A stretch of 64,000 bases of DNA from Terriglobales bacterium (GCA_035624455.1 DASPRM010000153.1:36988-100987), one strand, 5' to 3'; counted from the first letter of the stretch, positions 9,383 to 18,363 are shown. Notes: generated from the letters alone by a model not told the origin. Translations and numbers: made by a program.

Positions 9383-10105
9383 ATGGTAGACATTCACTGT
9401 CACCTGCTTCCGGGTGTAGACGACGGCGCCACATCCTGGGATGTCTCCGTGGCGATGTGCCGAATGGCAGAACAGGATGGCATTCGACACATCGTTGCCA
9501 CTCCTCACGCGAATGACGAGTTCTCCTACGATCGGAATACGAATCTCCGGCTGCTCCAGGAGTTGCGGGAAAGAGTGGCCGGCTCGGTGCGCCTCTCCCT
9601 GGGATGCGATTTCCATCTCTCCTACGAGAACATCCAGGACGCGATGGCCAATCCCGAACGTTACACCATTGAAGACACGCCCTACCTGTTGGTGGAACTG
9701 AGCGAATTCGCGATGCCTCCGGGAATTTCCGATAGCTTGCGCCGCTTTCTCTCGATTGGAATTTCGCCCATCATCACGCATCCCGAGCGCAACCTGATCC
9801 TGCAACGCACCCCGGAAAGAATCTTGAAGTGGGTGGATTTGGGCTGTGTGGTTCAGGTTACCGCCTCAGCTTTCATCGGCCGTTGGGGGAAAAGAGCACG
9901 CGAGGTAGCGGAGATGCTGCTCAAGCGGCGCGCCATTCATGTGCTCGCCAGCGATGCTCATGGTGTTGACGATCGCCTGCCGATACTTTCGAAAGCACGT
10001 GATATGGTCGCTCGCCTGAGCAGTGAAGAAACCGCCAACATGCTGGTGGAACAAAATCCGCAGGCCATTGTTGACGGTGAAGACCTGGCCTGGGGACAAA
10101 GATAG
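9383..10105 (+). CDS. PHP-family tyrosine phosphatase, CpsB/YwqE type
   Basis: A 240-residue metal-dependent phosphatase of the PHP fold. It carries the CpsB signature DIHCHLLPGVDDGA at the N terminus, TPH near 52, a HPER motif near 133 and the terminal SDAHG motif near 191, which together build the metal site. Family members dephosphorylate bacterial tyrosine kinases that control capsule and exopolysaccharide synthesis (CpsB, YwqE). No tyrosine kinase or polysaccharide gene is adjacent, so the partner would be encoded elsewhere. It starts 76 bases after the aminotransferase on the same strand. Confidence 0.87.
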   Translation: MVDIHCHLLPGVDDGATSWDVSVAMCRMAEQDGIRHIVATPHANDEFSYDRNTNLRLLQELRERVAGSVRLSLGCDFHLSYENIQDAMANPERYTIEDTPYLLVELSEFAMPPGISDSLRRFLSIGISPIITHPERNLILQRTPERILKWVDLGCVVQVTASAFIGRWGKRAREVAEMLLKRRAIHVLASDAHGVDDRLPILSKARDMVARLSSEETANMLVEQNPQAIVDGEDLAWGQR

Positions 10106-10156
10106 AGGTACGCGAAGACGCATTCCGCACAGATTTCCGCGCTGCTCGAATCCGAT

Positions 10157-10747
10157 CTACTGGGAAACAGGTTTAGTCTGCTGAGGGGACTTTGCCGTAT
10201 CGCTATTGGGATTGCCGCTGCGTTCTCCACCCCCGGGTTGGTAGGGACTGGTTGCCGCAGTCTCGGGATTCAACACCCCAGAGTGATCGGGACCGAGGCC
10301 TAACTTAATCAGAGCGCGAGAGTCCGGCAGAACCTTGGTCTGCCACCCGTTATCCCCCTGGAAACGTCGCATCGCGTCTTGCGTACGCACGTCCCAAACT
10401 CCGTCGGCCTCCCCACTCAGGTAATGCTGCTTGATGAGTGCCTCCTGGATCTCATGTGTGCGGTCTGACTGAATCCCGTGCTGTCCGTGCTTCTTCCAGG
10501 ATTTTGCCGACTTTTTCGACTTGCGTGACTTGGAATGGCTGGTGTTGGCGTGATGCGTGGTGCTGGAGTGATGATTTGATGTGGAGGACTTGCTGCTTCC
10601 CGATTTAGTGGACTTACTCTGCGGCTTTGACGCGGTCTGAGGATTTTTTGTGCTGGTCTCAGTGCCGGCCGCAGCGCACACCAAGGCAACGAGCACCGAG
10701 CCCACCATGAAGAAACGCCTCGATCTCCGGCCTTCGATTTGCAGCAA
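10157..10747 (-). CDS. Exported peptidoglycan-binding-domain protein with Ser/Lys/His-rich linker
   Basis: A 196-residue secreted protein. Residues 1-28 form a signal peptide (basic start, hydrophobic VGSVLVALVCAAAG), residues about 30-95 a linker built almost only of Ser, Thr, Lys and His, and residues about 95-155 a peptidoglycan-binding-1-like domain (IQEALIKQHYLSGEADGVWD, then RTQDAMRRFQGDNGW, LGLGPDHSG). The tail is Pro/Gly/Ser rich. The start is a TTG with CAGGA eight bases upstream; an in-frame ATG 13 codons on is possible. It probably attaches to the cell wall. It lies 165 bases downstream of the HtrA protease gene on the same strand. Confidence 0.72.
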   Translation of the reverse strand: MLQIEGRRSRRFFMVGSVLVALVCAAAGTETSTKNPQTASKPQSKSTKSGSSKSSTSNHHSSTTHHANTSHSKSRKSKKSAKSWKKHGQHGIQSDRTHEIQEALIKQHYLSGEADGVWDVRTQDAMRRFQGDNGWQTKVLPDSRALIKLGLGPDHSGVLNPETAATSPYQPGGGERSGNPNSDTAKSPQQTKPVSQ

Positions 10748-10820
10748 GCTAATATCCTGGCAGGCCCCGATCTTGCAACCTGCCCTGAATCAGTCATCTA
10801 CAGTCACTGAAGGTCACATA

Positions 10821-10844
10821 TCCTACAGTAACTGTTACTAGGAT
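10821..10844. repeat. Short inverted repeat between htrA and the peptidoglycan-binding gene
   Basis: AGTAACTGTTACT (10827-10839) is a perfect inverted repeat around one base, and the flanking TCCT and AGGA extend the symmetry. There is no T tract, so an operator or processing site is as likely as a terminator. Confidence 0.4.
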
Positions 10845-10912
10845 GCCAGAAGCATCTTCCCCAGTGCCAGTTCTCGGAAGTACAGCCCGCGGTTACCCCA
10901 CCTTGGTGATTC

Positions 10913-12496
10913 TTACTGAAGGGTCCCTCCCAGAAACGCGGTTGCAGCATTGCGTCCACCCCGCGCCGGACGCACCAGAAACACCACGTCATCCCCCTTC
11001 TTCAGTTGCTGCTGAATGCGACTGAAGTCGTTGGCGTCATTCACCGCCTGTTTGTTGATCTCTAAAATCACATCGCCGCGCGATAAGCCAACATCATCGG
11101 CAAAGCCACCGGGACGTACTTCCGTCACTACCACCCCTTTGGTGGAAGGCAGGTCGAAGCGATCAGCCAGTTCCTTGGTCACGTTTTCTACGCTCAAACC
11201 CAGCTTACTCTGCTGAGGCTGAGCCTCTTCGCCTTGTTCCTCTTCAAGACCCAACTGGCCGGCGAAAAGCTTGCTGCGATTGCCTACGGTAACCGTGGTC
11301 TCCTGCTTTTTGCCCGCGCGCACGTATCCAACCACAACTTTGGTGCCGGGTTTGCGGCCGGCAATCTCATCCACCAGGTCGTCGCCGGACTTTACGGGCT
11401 TGCCGTCTACAGAGATGATGGCGTCACCAACCTTCAAGCCTGCGGCCGCAGCCGGACTGTTGGCCACGACGTCAGAAAGCACAACTCCTTCGCCTCCGCC
11501 ATAGATGCGGGTAACCGCTGGGTTAGGAACCGCCTGGAACTGCACGCCGATGGATCCGCGGGATACCCTGTGGTCGGGTCCGATCAGGTCGTTATAAACC
11601 CTCGCCACCAGATTCGAAGGCAACGCGAATCCCACACCCTCATAGCCCTGGCCTTCGGTCAGAATTGCGGTGTTGATCCCTATGACTTCGCCCGCCATAT
11701 CGACCAGTGGGCCACCGGAGTTTCCCGGATTGATCGCCGCATCGGTCTGAATGAAATTTTGAAATTGCCGATTGGGAACCACATTGCTGCGGCCTTTCGC
11801 GGAGATGATACCCGCCGTCACCGTGTTCTCCAGCGCGAAGGGACTGCCGATGGCAAGCACCCAATCGCCTACTTCTGCACCATCGGAGTTTCCTAATTTG
11901 GCAATGGGCAGAGGGCGGCTCACATCGATCTTGACTACGGCTAAATCCGTCTCTTCGTCCGTGCCGATCACCTTGGCCTCATGCGGTTGGGCTCCAGGCG
12001 GATCATCTTTCAATTTCACCTGGATGCGGTCCGCTTTGTTCACAACGTGGCGGTTGGTGAGGATGTACCCCTTCGCGTCTACGATTACACCGGAACCTAA
12101 GGAACGCTGCCTGATCCCCTGGCCGTCCGGGCCCTGTCCTCCGAAGAAGCGGTCAAAGAAGTCCTGGAAGGGGTTGTCCTCGTCCGGCCCCCCCGGGGAG
12201 GGAGAGCGGCGTCGCCGATGCGGGTTCTTGATCGTCGCCTCGGTATTGATGTTGACTACCGCCGGCTCCAATTGCTTGGCAATTTGCGAAAACGCAGTTG
12301 ATAGCTGCTTCGGAGACGGGATCTGCAGTGGGGTCGCGTCACTCGAGTTCGCGACCTTTTTTTCTTGGCCCTTTACACTGTATGAAATGACGGTGCCAAT
12401 CAGGATTCCCAGCGCCAGGGTCGCCAAAACCATCAGAACTGAGCCAAAACGATGGGATCTTAGCTTTGCCCAGAAAGCGCTTGCGCGCGGGTTCAT
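10913..12496 (-). CDS. htrA: HtrA/Deg-type serine protease with two PDZ domains
   Basis: A 527-residue periplasmic quality-control protease anchored by one membrane helix (about 17-41). The trypsin-like domain has the full triad: His150 in LTNRHVV, Asp184 in EETDLAV and Ser260 in GNSGGP. A glycine, arginine and aspartate-rich LA-like loop occupies about 93-130. PDZ1 spans about 305-405 and PDZ2 about 430-520. It degrades or refolds misfolded envelope proteins, with PDZ domains choosing substrates. The ATG start has a strong GGAGGAAAG ribosome site and a TATAAT box lies about 35 bases upstream. The DegQ/DegP/MucD subgroups cannot be separated by reading alone. Confidence 0.93.
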   Translation of the reverse strand: MNPRASAFWAKLRSHRFGSVLMVLATLALGILIGTVISYSVKGQEKKVANSSDATPLQIPSPKQLSTAFSQIAKQLEPAVVNINTEATIKNPHRRRRSPSPGGPDEDNPFQDFFDRFFGGQGPDGQGIRQRSLGSGVIVDAKGYILTNRHVVNKADRIQVKLKDDPPGAQPHEAKVIGTDEETDLAVVKIDVSRPLPIAKLGNSDGAEVGDWVLAIGSPFALENTVTAGIISAKGRSNVVPNRQFQNFIQTDAAINPGNSGGPLVDMAGEVIGINTAILTEGQGYEGVGFALPSNLVARVYNDLIGPDHRVSRGSIGVQFQAVPNPAVTRIYGGGEGVVLSDVVANSPAAAAGLKVGDAIISVDGKPVKSGDDLVDEIAGRKPGTKVVVGYVRAGKKQETTVTVGNRSKLFAGQLGLEEEQGEEAQPQQSKLGLSVENVTKELADRFDLPSTKGVVVTEVRPGGFADDVGLSRGDVILEINKQAVNDANDFSRIQQQLKKGDDVVFLVRPARGGRNAATAFLGGTLQ

Positions 12497-12531
12497 AACG
12501 TCTTTCCTCCACTTACTCTAAGAACTTTGGA

Positions 12532-12537
12532 ATTATA
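12532..12537 (-). promoter_or_regulatory. -10 box of the htrA promoter
   Basis: A perfect TATAAT on the minus strand ends about 35 bases before the htrA ATG, leaving a leader of about 29 bases that holds the GGAGG ribosome site. No consensus -35 is visible at 16-18 bases, so either an activator or an alternative sigma factor may be involved. Confidence 0.45.
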
Positions 12538-12593
12538 GCTGGCAGGAATGCTGCCGAGGCTTGGAATCGGAAGATACACTGATCCTCACCCTG

Positions 12594-13571
12594 TTACTTT
12601 AGACGCGATTCGGCGGTAATACGTTTTGCGCTTCCTCCATTTTGTTCTTCAACTATCGAGGTGGAGGGCTCAATCTCACGCTCTGATTCCTCGCAAGGGC
12701 TTCTGAGTTCCGAAAGCAGAATCCCAGCCAGGATTAGCGCTGCGCCCAGCGTCGCTCTCAGTCCAAGGCGTTCCCCCAGAACCACATAAGACGTCAGCCC
12801 GGCAAACACCGGTTCCAGAACGAAAATGAGGGCGGTTTGAGCCGGCGATGTATATTGCTGCGCCCAGGCCTGCAGCGTAAAGGCCAACACCGTGCAGAGA
12901 ACGGCGGTAACCGCAATTGCTCCGACTACCCGCGCCGACCAGGTTACATAAGTTTGCCTGGAGAGTGGGACGAGCGCAAACATTAAGATAGCGCAAGCCA
13001 CGATTTGCAGCACCGAGATCTGCTCGAAGGAAAAGCGCTGCATGGCGCGACCCAAAAAAATAATGTGCAGCGCGAATGACGCCGCACATGCCAGTGTCAG
13101 CAGATCGCCGCCATTCACCCTTGACAGATCAAAGCTCCAGGTTCCTCCGCTACCGGCGGGGATGGTCATCAGATACAGGCCAGCCAAGCAAGCCATCACC
13201 CCCAATAGCGTCCAGCGGTTGGGAATCCTGCGCCAGCCAATCGCCAGGAAGATGGGCACCAGGATCACGTAGAGACCGGTAATGAACGCTGATTTGGAAG
13301 GCGTCGTTATACGCAATCCAGTCGTCTGAAATGTGTAGCCCAGACCGAGAAAGAAACCTACGAGCGAACCGGCACGAAGGGCATCCCAGGAAAGGCTTTT
13401 CAAGTGGCGTGCGAAGATCGCCACCAGCAGGCCGGCAGCCAGCACCATCCTCGCGGCATTGAAGAGGAGCGGCGAGATCGAGCCCAGCACACTCTTAACG
13501 ATCACAAACGTCGCACCCCAGAGAAATGTTATGAACACCAGAAGAAGCTGGGCTTTGGCGGAACGCGACAC
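12594..13571 (-). CDS. EamA/DMT-superfamily transporter
   Basis: A 325-residue inner membrane protein with ten predicted helices in two EamA repeats. The first repeat opens with LVFITFLWGATFVIVKSVLG and the second contains TLQAWAQQYTSPAQTALIF followed by LEPVFAGLTSYVVLGE, both typical of the drug/metabolite transporter family. The C-terminal 35 residues are charged and cytoplasmic. Substrate is unknown; relatives export amino acids or metabolites. The start is GTG with no ribosome site; a TGGTAGTCT extended -10 lies five bases before it, so the message may be leaderless. Confidence 0.87.
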   Translation of the reverse strand: MSRSAKAQLLLVFITFLWGATFVIVKSVLGSISPLLFNAARMVLAAGLLVAIFARHLKSLSWDALRAGSLVGFFLGLGYTFQTTGLRITTPSKSAFITGLYVILVPIFLAIGWRRIPNRWTLLGVMACLAGLYLMTIPAGSGGTWSFDLSRVNGGDLLTLACAASFALHIIFLGRAMQRFSFEQISVLQIVACAILMFALVPLSRQTYVTWSARVVGAIAVTAVLCTVLAFTLQAWAQQYTSPAQTALIFVLEPVFAGLTSYVVLGERLGLRATLGAALILAGILLSELRSPCEESEREIEPSTSIVEEQNGGSAKRITAESRLK

Positions 13572-13766
13572 TGCCTAGACTACCAGAGTGTGATGGAGTG
13601 AAGTGCATACTGCACCAAGAACTCACCACCGCTCGTGATGCTGGTCACTGCATGCTCCACGATGTCAGCAGGATGCTGTTGGCGCGTTGAACCTCTACTC
13701 CTAGGCCCCCGATCGCGGCCAATATTTGGGCCATCAATTCTCAATTCCAAATCAGGAGGAACATCA

Positions 13767-14453
13767 ATGGTCGACAAGGTGGAAGCAGCACTCCGTCCGC
13801 CTGAGTCAGCAATGGTTCCCTATCCCGCAAAGGTCATCGACTTAAAGAGCGGCGAGCGCATGGTTGTACACGAGGTCGAACGGGAGGCGGTGCCTCATCT
13901 GCTCGAAGCTGTCAAGCCCCTCATAAGCGTGAACGACGATTACTACGACATCGTTGCCGCCCGCACCTATGCAGAGCTGCTGGGCTGGTACCGCTTTCGC
14001 GTAAAAGACGAGTTCTGTCTTGTCGGCACGGTCAATGGCGAGCTTGTCGGCCTCGTGAACAGCCGCAAGCTGACCGATAGGATCGGAATGTCATACCACA
14101 CTCTCGCATTCCGTCGCGGTGACCGCATTGGCGCTCATCTCTTTGCCGCGAAGATGGAGCACCATCTCGATTTCCTCAAGCAGGAGGAGGTCTGGATAGT
14201 TGCCGAGAGTCCCAACGGTCTTCGGCGCTGGATGGAAGAGTATGGACTGATCTTTCGTCCAGAACAGTGGCACGAACTTGGCGGCGGCCCCACCTACGTT
14301 CTGACGCGGGAGTTATGGGAGAAGAGGAGAGCCGAGAAATGCAAAGGAACTCGTCCCGTGCCGCGGGAGCTTTTGCAAGCGGCACAGAAGATGTTTCTTC
14401 CGCAAACCTATGTGCAGATCCCGAATTTTCGCCGAGTAGCTGCTGCAGCGTAG
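13767..14453 (+). CDS. GNAT-like acyltransferase-fold protein, first gene of nitrilase operon
   Basis: A 228-residue protein not known to me by name. The centre (about residues 30-165) reads like a GNAT domain: LLEAVKPL, then FCLVGTVNGELVGLVNSRKL as strands 2-4, followed by FRRGDRIGAHLFAAKMEHHLD where the acyl-CoA loop and helix would be, and WIVAESPNGLRRWMEEYGL. The match is structural in feel rather than motif-strict. The ATG at 13767 has AGGAGG ten bases upstream. About 110 bases later follow genes for a symporter system and a nitrilase on the same strand, so it may modify the nitrilase substrate or product. Function is unproven. Confidence 0.6.
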   Translation: MVDKVEAALRPPESAMVPYPAKVIDLKSGERMVVHEVEREAVPHLLEAVKPLISVNDDYYDIVAARTYAELLGWYRFRVKDEFCLVGTVNGELVGLVNSRKLTDRIGMSYHTLAFRRGDRIGAHLFAAKMEHHLDFLKQEEVWIVAESPNGLRRWMEEYGLIFRPEQWHELGGGPTYVLTRELWEKRRAEKCKGTRPVPRELLQAAQKMFLPQTYVQIPNFRRVAAAA

Positions 14454-14565
14454 CGAACTTACCTGCACCCCTGCTCCCCATCGTCGATGCGAATTTTCGT
14501 TCAGCCGGCAATGGGTCCGGTAAGGGGTGTCAGGAGCACCGATTCCGAGAAGTGAGGAGCAATCT

Positions 14566-14928
14566 ATGAGCACTGCCGTCCCTAAACTCAAACCCAAACC
14601 GGATCTGCGTGTCGTCCCCGACAAATGGGCTGAGGCCTATGAGTCAGCCACCTTCAAGGAGATTTCACGCAAGCGGTTCAGTTTCGTCATTCCAGCGCTG
14701 CTATCGTTCAGCGCTGTATTCCTTGTGCTTTGGATCATTCAAAGCATGTTTCCTGCAGTGGCCCGCTATCGCGTTTATGGATATGTGAATGTGAACTTCA
14801 TTTACACCATGGCGATTTTCCCGTTTGTTTGGATTCTCGGTTTTCTTTTTGTGCGTTACATCCGCAGCAAGGTGTATCCGCTGGAGCGTGAGCTTAACCG
14901 TCAATTTGAAAGGGGGCCGAAACAATGA
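14566..14928 (+). CDS. DUF485-type small membrane protein, partner of the symporter
   Basis: A 120-residue protein with two membrane helices (about 45-68 and 78-104) flanked by charged segments. The EISRKRFSFVIPALLSF region and the C-terminal pattern of charged residues after the second helix match the DUF485 family, whose E. coli member YjcH is encoded just upstream of the acetate symporter ActP. Here it also overlaps the following symporter gene by four bases (ATGA). It is likely an accessory subunit of that transporter. ATG at 14566 has GAGGAG upstream; a GTG 13 codons earlier lacks a site. Confidence 0.72.
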   Translation: MSTAVPKLKPKPDLRVVPDKWAEAYESATFKEISRKRFSFVIPALLSFSAVFLVLWIIQSMFPAVARYRVYGYVNVNFIYTMAIFPFVWILGFLFVRYIRSKVYPLERELNRQFERGPKQ

Positions 14929-16463
14929 ATCATCTGGCTATCGCCCTTTTTCTGGTCTTGATTGCAATCACCCTCTACATAACTTACTGGTCAGCCAAGC
15001 GGGTAAAGACCACCACCGACTTTTACGCGGCCGGACGGCAAATCAAAGGTTGGCAGAACGGCCTTGCGATTATTGGCGAATTCCTGACCGCTGCCGCCTT
15101 CCTGGGGATCGGAGGCCTGATCTCCTTCTGGGGCGTGGATGGGCAGATCTACTCGATCACCTGGTTCGCCTCATATCTCGTCGTGTTGTTGCTGGTGGCT
15201 GAACCGATTCGTAACTCCGGTAAATACACTTTTGCTGACATCGTTTCTTACCGTCTGGACGAGAGGGTCATTCGGCCCTTGGCGGCAGTCAATGCGTTTC
15301 TAATCAGTCTGATGTATCTCATCCCGCAGATGGTCGCGGCTGGAGCACTCAGCAAATTGCTATTTGGCGTGCCGGCTTCCACAGGGCTGGTTGTTGTAGG
15401 CGTGTTGATGATCATCTACATCACCTTTGGAGGCATGGTGGCAGCCACGTGGATACAGGTGCTCAAGGCCATGATTCTGCTGTGTGGCGCCTATATTCTG
15501 GCTTTCCTGGTAATGCGGCAGTTCCACTTCAGTATTAATGCCTTGTTCGCCGCCGTAGCCAATTCCAAGGACCTGGGAACCGCGTGGTTGGAACCTGGAC
15601 GCTGGCCGATGGTGAAGACACCCATCGAGAGACTGTCGTTGGGCTTCACCCTGCTGTTCGGCACGGCCGCTCTGCCTCATGTGCTGATGCGCTTCTATAC
15701 CGTACCGACAAAACAGCACGCTCAGGGTAGTGCGATGTGGAGCCTGACCTTCATGATGATGTTCCACATCCTGACCTTCATCTTCGGCTTAGGTGCTGCG
15801 GTACTGGTGGGCAACAAAGTCATCAAGGCCCTCGATGCGGGTGGCAACATTGCCGTGCCTCTGCTGGCCAGAACTGTGGCCGGCGGTCCGGGCACATTAA
15901 GCGGTGAGCTGTTCATGGCATTCTTGGTAGCGGTCGCGTTCATTACAATCATTGCGGCTACCTCCGGACTCTGCATTGCCGCCTCCAGCGCCTTCTCCTA
16001 CGACTTCTGGTTCCGCGTGATTAAGCGTGGCCAGCAGGAGCATGCGGGACAGGTTCGCACGGCGCGTCTGGCGGCATTCGCCATTGGCGTCCTTGCCATT
16101 CTAGGCGGCTTGGCAGTGCAACATGTGAACGTCGCGTACCTCGCAGGCATGGCATTTGCCATCGCTGCGACGGCAAATTTGCCAACCCTGATCTTCTCTT
16201 TGTACTGGAAAGGTCTAACCACGAAGGGCGCCTTCCTGGGCATGTTAGGCGGAGCCCTGGTGGCCGTGCTCTGCGTGGTAACTGGACCGGCAATCATGGG
16301 CAAGAATGCCCTCTTCCCACTCAATAACCCAGGTATTGTTTCCGTGCCCATCGGCTTCTTGCTCACGTATCTAGGTTCTGTTTTCACTCAGGACAAAGCA
16401 TCTGCCGTTAAGTTCCGGGAACTTGCCGTCCGGTCGCGCAGCGGCCTGGGCGCCGAGTCCTGA
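14925..16463 (+). CDS. Sodium:solute symporter (SSS family, ActP-like)
   Basis: A 512-residue inner membrane carrier with about 13 helices. Hallmarks are TTDFYAAGRQIKGWQNGLAI near 28-47, then GEFLTAAAFLGIGGL, and GTAALPHVLMRFYTVP near 243, which is the sodium-binding core of the solute:sodium symporter family; relatives such as ActP take up acetate and short carboxylates. It is coupled to the DUF485 gene by an ATGA overlap and followed after 95 bases by a nitrilase gene. A nitrile or the derived carboxylate or amide is a plausible substrate, but this is inference from context. Confidence 0.88.
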   Translation: MNHLAIALFLVLIAITLYITYWSAKRVKTTTDFYAAGRQIKGWQNGLAIIGEFLTAAAFLGIGGLISFWGVDGQIYSITWFASYLVVLLLVAEPIRNSGKYTFADIVSYRLDERVIRPLAAVNAFLISLMYLIPQMVAAGALSKLLFGVPASTGLVVVGVLMIIYITFGGMVAATWIQVLKAMILLCGAYILAFLVMRQFHFSINALFAAVANSKDLGTAWLEPGRWPMVKTPIERLSLGFTLLFGTAALPHVLMRFYTVPTKQHAQGSAMWSLTFMMMFHILTFIFGLGAAVLVGNKVIKALDAGGNIAVPLLARTVAGGPGTLSGELFMAFLVAVAFITIIAATSGLCIAASSAFSYDFWFRVIKRGQQEHAGQVRTARLAAFAIGVLAILGGLAVQHVNVAYLAGMAFAIAATANLPTLIFSLYWKGLTTKGAFLGMLGGALVAVLCVVTGPAIMGKNALFPLNNPGIVSVPIGFLLTYLGSVFTQDKASAVKFRELAVRSRSGLGAES

Positions 16464-16558
16464 AGACCAAATCGGAGGCCTCAGTAACGCCACTGTTCGC
16501 GAGTCTGACAAATTCCGGCTCCGTACCAGCATCATTAGCACGTCGAAGGAGGACTTTG

Positions 16559-17662
16559 ATGCCAGGCGACAAGTACCCTGTATTTAAAGCTGCCGCTGCG
16601 CAGGCGGCACCAGTATTCCTTGACCGGGACGCTACCATTGACAAGATCGCCCAGTTGGTCCCAAAGGCAAAAGAGAAGGGCGCAGATCTGGTGGTCTTCC
16701 CGGAATCCTTCATTCCTACCTTTCCCGTGTGGACGATCCTGCACGCACCGATTGATCAGCACGATTACTACAAGCGGCTCTTCGAGAATGCCGTGCTGGT
16801 GCCCAGCGCTCGTACTCGAAAATTGGGAGAAATCGCGTGGGCCAACGAGATTTTCCTGTCCGTGGGCTGCACCGAGAAGAGCGACTACAGCATGGGTGCC
16901 ATGTGGTGTACGCAGCTCTTGTTTGACAGAAAGGGCAAACTCATTAACCGCCATCGGAAGCTGATGCCGACTTGGGCGGAAATGCTCGCCTGGACTCCCG
17001 GCGATGCTTCCGATCTGCGTCCCGTGATGACCGAGATTGGCAAGATTGGCACTCTGATTTGCGGTGAGAACACCAATACTCTCGCTCGTTTTTCTTTGCT
17101 TGCACAGGGCGAGCAGATCCACATCGCTACTTATCCGCCGGCTTGGCCCTTCCGCCGCAGTGTCGCGGCAGGTGGGTCCTATGACACGAAAGAAATCATC
17201 CGCCTACGCTCGGCCGCACATGCCTTTGAAGGCAAGGTGTTTGTGATTGCCTCATCCTCTTCGCTCGACGATGACGCCATCGAGCAGATCTCAGGTGGAG
17301 TTCCCGATAACCGGACGCTACTTGAGAATGCCACCAAATCGGCCTCGATGATCGTGGGACCCAATGGACAGGTCATTGGAGAGCCCATCGTCGGCGGCGA
17401 GGGCTTTGCCATTGCCGATATCGATGTCAGCGAATCAATCGTCCTGAAAGAAGCGCACGACATCATCGGCCGGTACAACCGGTTCGACGTCTTCCAGCTC
17501 CGTGTGAACCAGACTCGAATTAAACCGGTCCGCCTGTACGAGACCGCCAGCACCTTTGAAGACTACGTGCCTTCCCCGTGCGATTACGAAGAACTGACAG
17601 ACGATGAGGAAGCAGCCGCTGCAAAGAAGGTGAGGGTCCGAGCCGGCTTGGCTGAGAGATAA
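16559..17662 (+). CDS. Nitrilase (carbon-nitrogen hydrolase branch 1)
   Basis: A 367-residue cytoplasmic enzyme that converts a nitrile to carboxylate and ammonia through a cysteine thioimidate. The triad is complete: Glu49 in VVFPESFIP, Lys134 in NRHRKLMPTW and Cys168 in LICGENTN, with Glu141 as the extra conserved acid. The CGENTN and ATYPPAWPF stretches mark true nitrilases rather than amidases, and the length is right for spiral-forming nitrilases. The ATG at 16559 has AAGGAGG at 16546-16552. It closes an operon with a GNAT-like protein and a DUF485/SSS transporter. The natural substrate is unknown; cyanohydrin-derived nitriles or small aliphatic nitriles are possible. Confidence 0.92.
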   Translation: MPGDKYPVFKAAAAQAAPVFLDRDATIDKIAQLVPKAKEKGADLVVFPESFIPTFPVWTILHAPIDQHDYYKRLFENAVLVPSARTRKLGEIAWANEIFLSVGCTEKSDYSMGAMWCTQLLFDRKGKLINRHRKLMPTWAEMLAWTPGDASDLRPVMTEIGKIGTLICGENTNTLARFSLLAQGEQIHIATYPPAWPFRRSVAAGGSYDTKEIIRLRSAAHAFEGKVFVIASSSSLDDDAIEQISGGVPDNRTLLENATKSASMIVGPNGQVIGEPIVGGEGFAIADIDVSESIVLKEAHDIIGRYNRFDVFQLRVNQTRIKPVRLYETASTFEDYVPSPCDYEELTDDEEAAAAKKVRVRAGLAER

Positions 17663-17690
17663 CAGTCTACTCTTGGAATTCGCAACTAAC

Positions 17691-17716
17691 GGGCCGTCGA
17701 TACGGCGGCCCTTTTT
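17691..17716 (+). terminator. Rho-independent terminator of the nitrilase operon
   Basis: GGGCCGTCGATACGGCGGCCC folds with GGGCCG pairing CGGCCC and is followed by five T bases. It starts 29 bases after the nitrilase stop codon, and fits as the end of the operon. Confidence 0.75.
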
Positions 17717-17780
17717 CTCGTCCCTACGCTGGGAAAGCAGACAGAGCCTTCAAGATTGCGCCCCCTCAGGGCAACCTCGC

Positions 17781-18158
17781 TTAACTCTGCTTCAACGCCG
17801 ATCGCGCCGCGAACAAGATCAGCACGCTCACAGCAATCAGGATGAGCATGATGCGGTGGTAGAGATCGTTACTGGCGGTCCGCGGTCCCCTGCCTGCAGC
17901 CAGAGCTATCATCCCCAAAAAGACACCACACATTGCGATTAGATTGGTAATCAAAGACGTTCCCCAGGAATTCGACCAGCGCCTAACAAGCGCAGTCGCG
18001 CCCAGGAAAAGCGAAAGCGCACATATCGATTCCACAATTGCGGCGGGAATAATATGCGGCTCGTGAAATGGCCCAATCGTAAAGCCTACGTGCTGCACCG
18101 CTCCGAACACGAAGAGCGCAGCATTGGCGATCATGATTGCAGTAAGCAGATATTTCAT
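17781..18158 (-). CDS. Small four-helix membrane protein of unknown function
   Basis: A 125-residue protein with four predicted membrane segments (about 4-20, 36-57, 68-88 and 101-118) and short loops. The first loop contains QHVGFTIGPFHEPHI. I do not recognise the family. It is convergent with the nitrilase operon and divergent from the radical SAM gene downstream, so context gives no clear role. Normal codon use and a clean start at ATG suggest a real gene. Confidence 0.6.
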   Translation of the reverse strand: MKYLLTAIMIANAALFVFGAVQHVGFTIGPFHEPHIIPAAIVESICALSLFLGATALVRRWSNSWGTSLITNLIAMCGVFLGMIALAAGRGPRTASNDLYHRIMLILIAVSVLILFAARSALKQS

Positions 18159-18316
18159 AGTCGAAACCCCGGTCAGAACTTCTCATGCGTGCTTGGTACA
18201 CAGTGCGCACTAACTCCATCGATGTAGCGCCGGCTTTTTCTGTCGCAAGAATGTCGTCACCCCCCCTCAAAAAAAGGATCAATACATTCAATCGCCTCAA
18301 TGAAGACCATTAGGCG

Positions 18317-18329
18317 TTTGTGGTATCAT
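18317..18329 (+). promoter_or_regulatory. Extended -10 promoter of the SPL-like radical SAM gene
   Basis: TTTGTGGTATCAT contains TG-G-TATCAT, an extended -10. Transcription would start near 18336, about 28 bases before the ATG, leaving room for the GTGGGG ribosome site. Confidence 0.45.
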
Positions 18330-18363
18330 AGGCGAATAAAAAGCGAAAGTGGGGCTTTGACCT

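Noticed and set aside
11234..11896. Long plus-strand reading frame opposite htrA
   Set aside because: It lies entirely over the protease gene on the opposite strand, with no ribosome site or recognisable domain.
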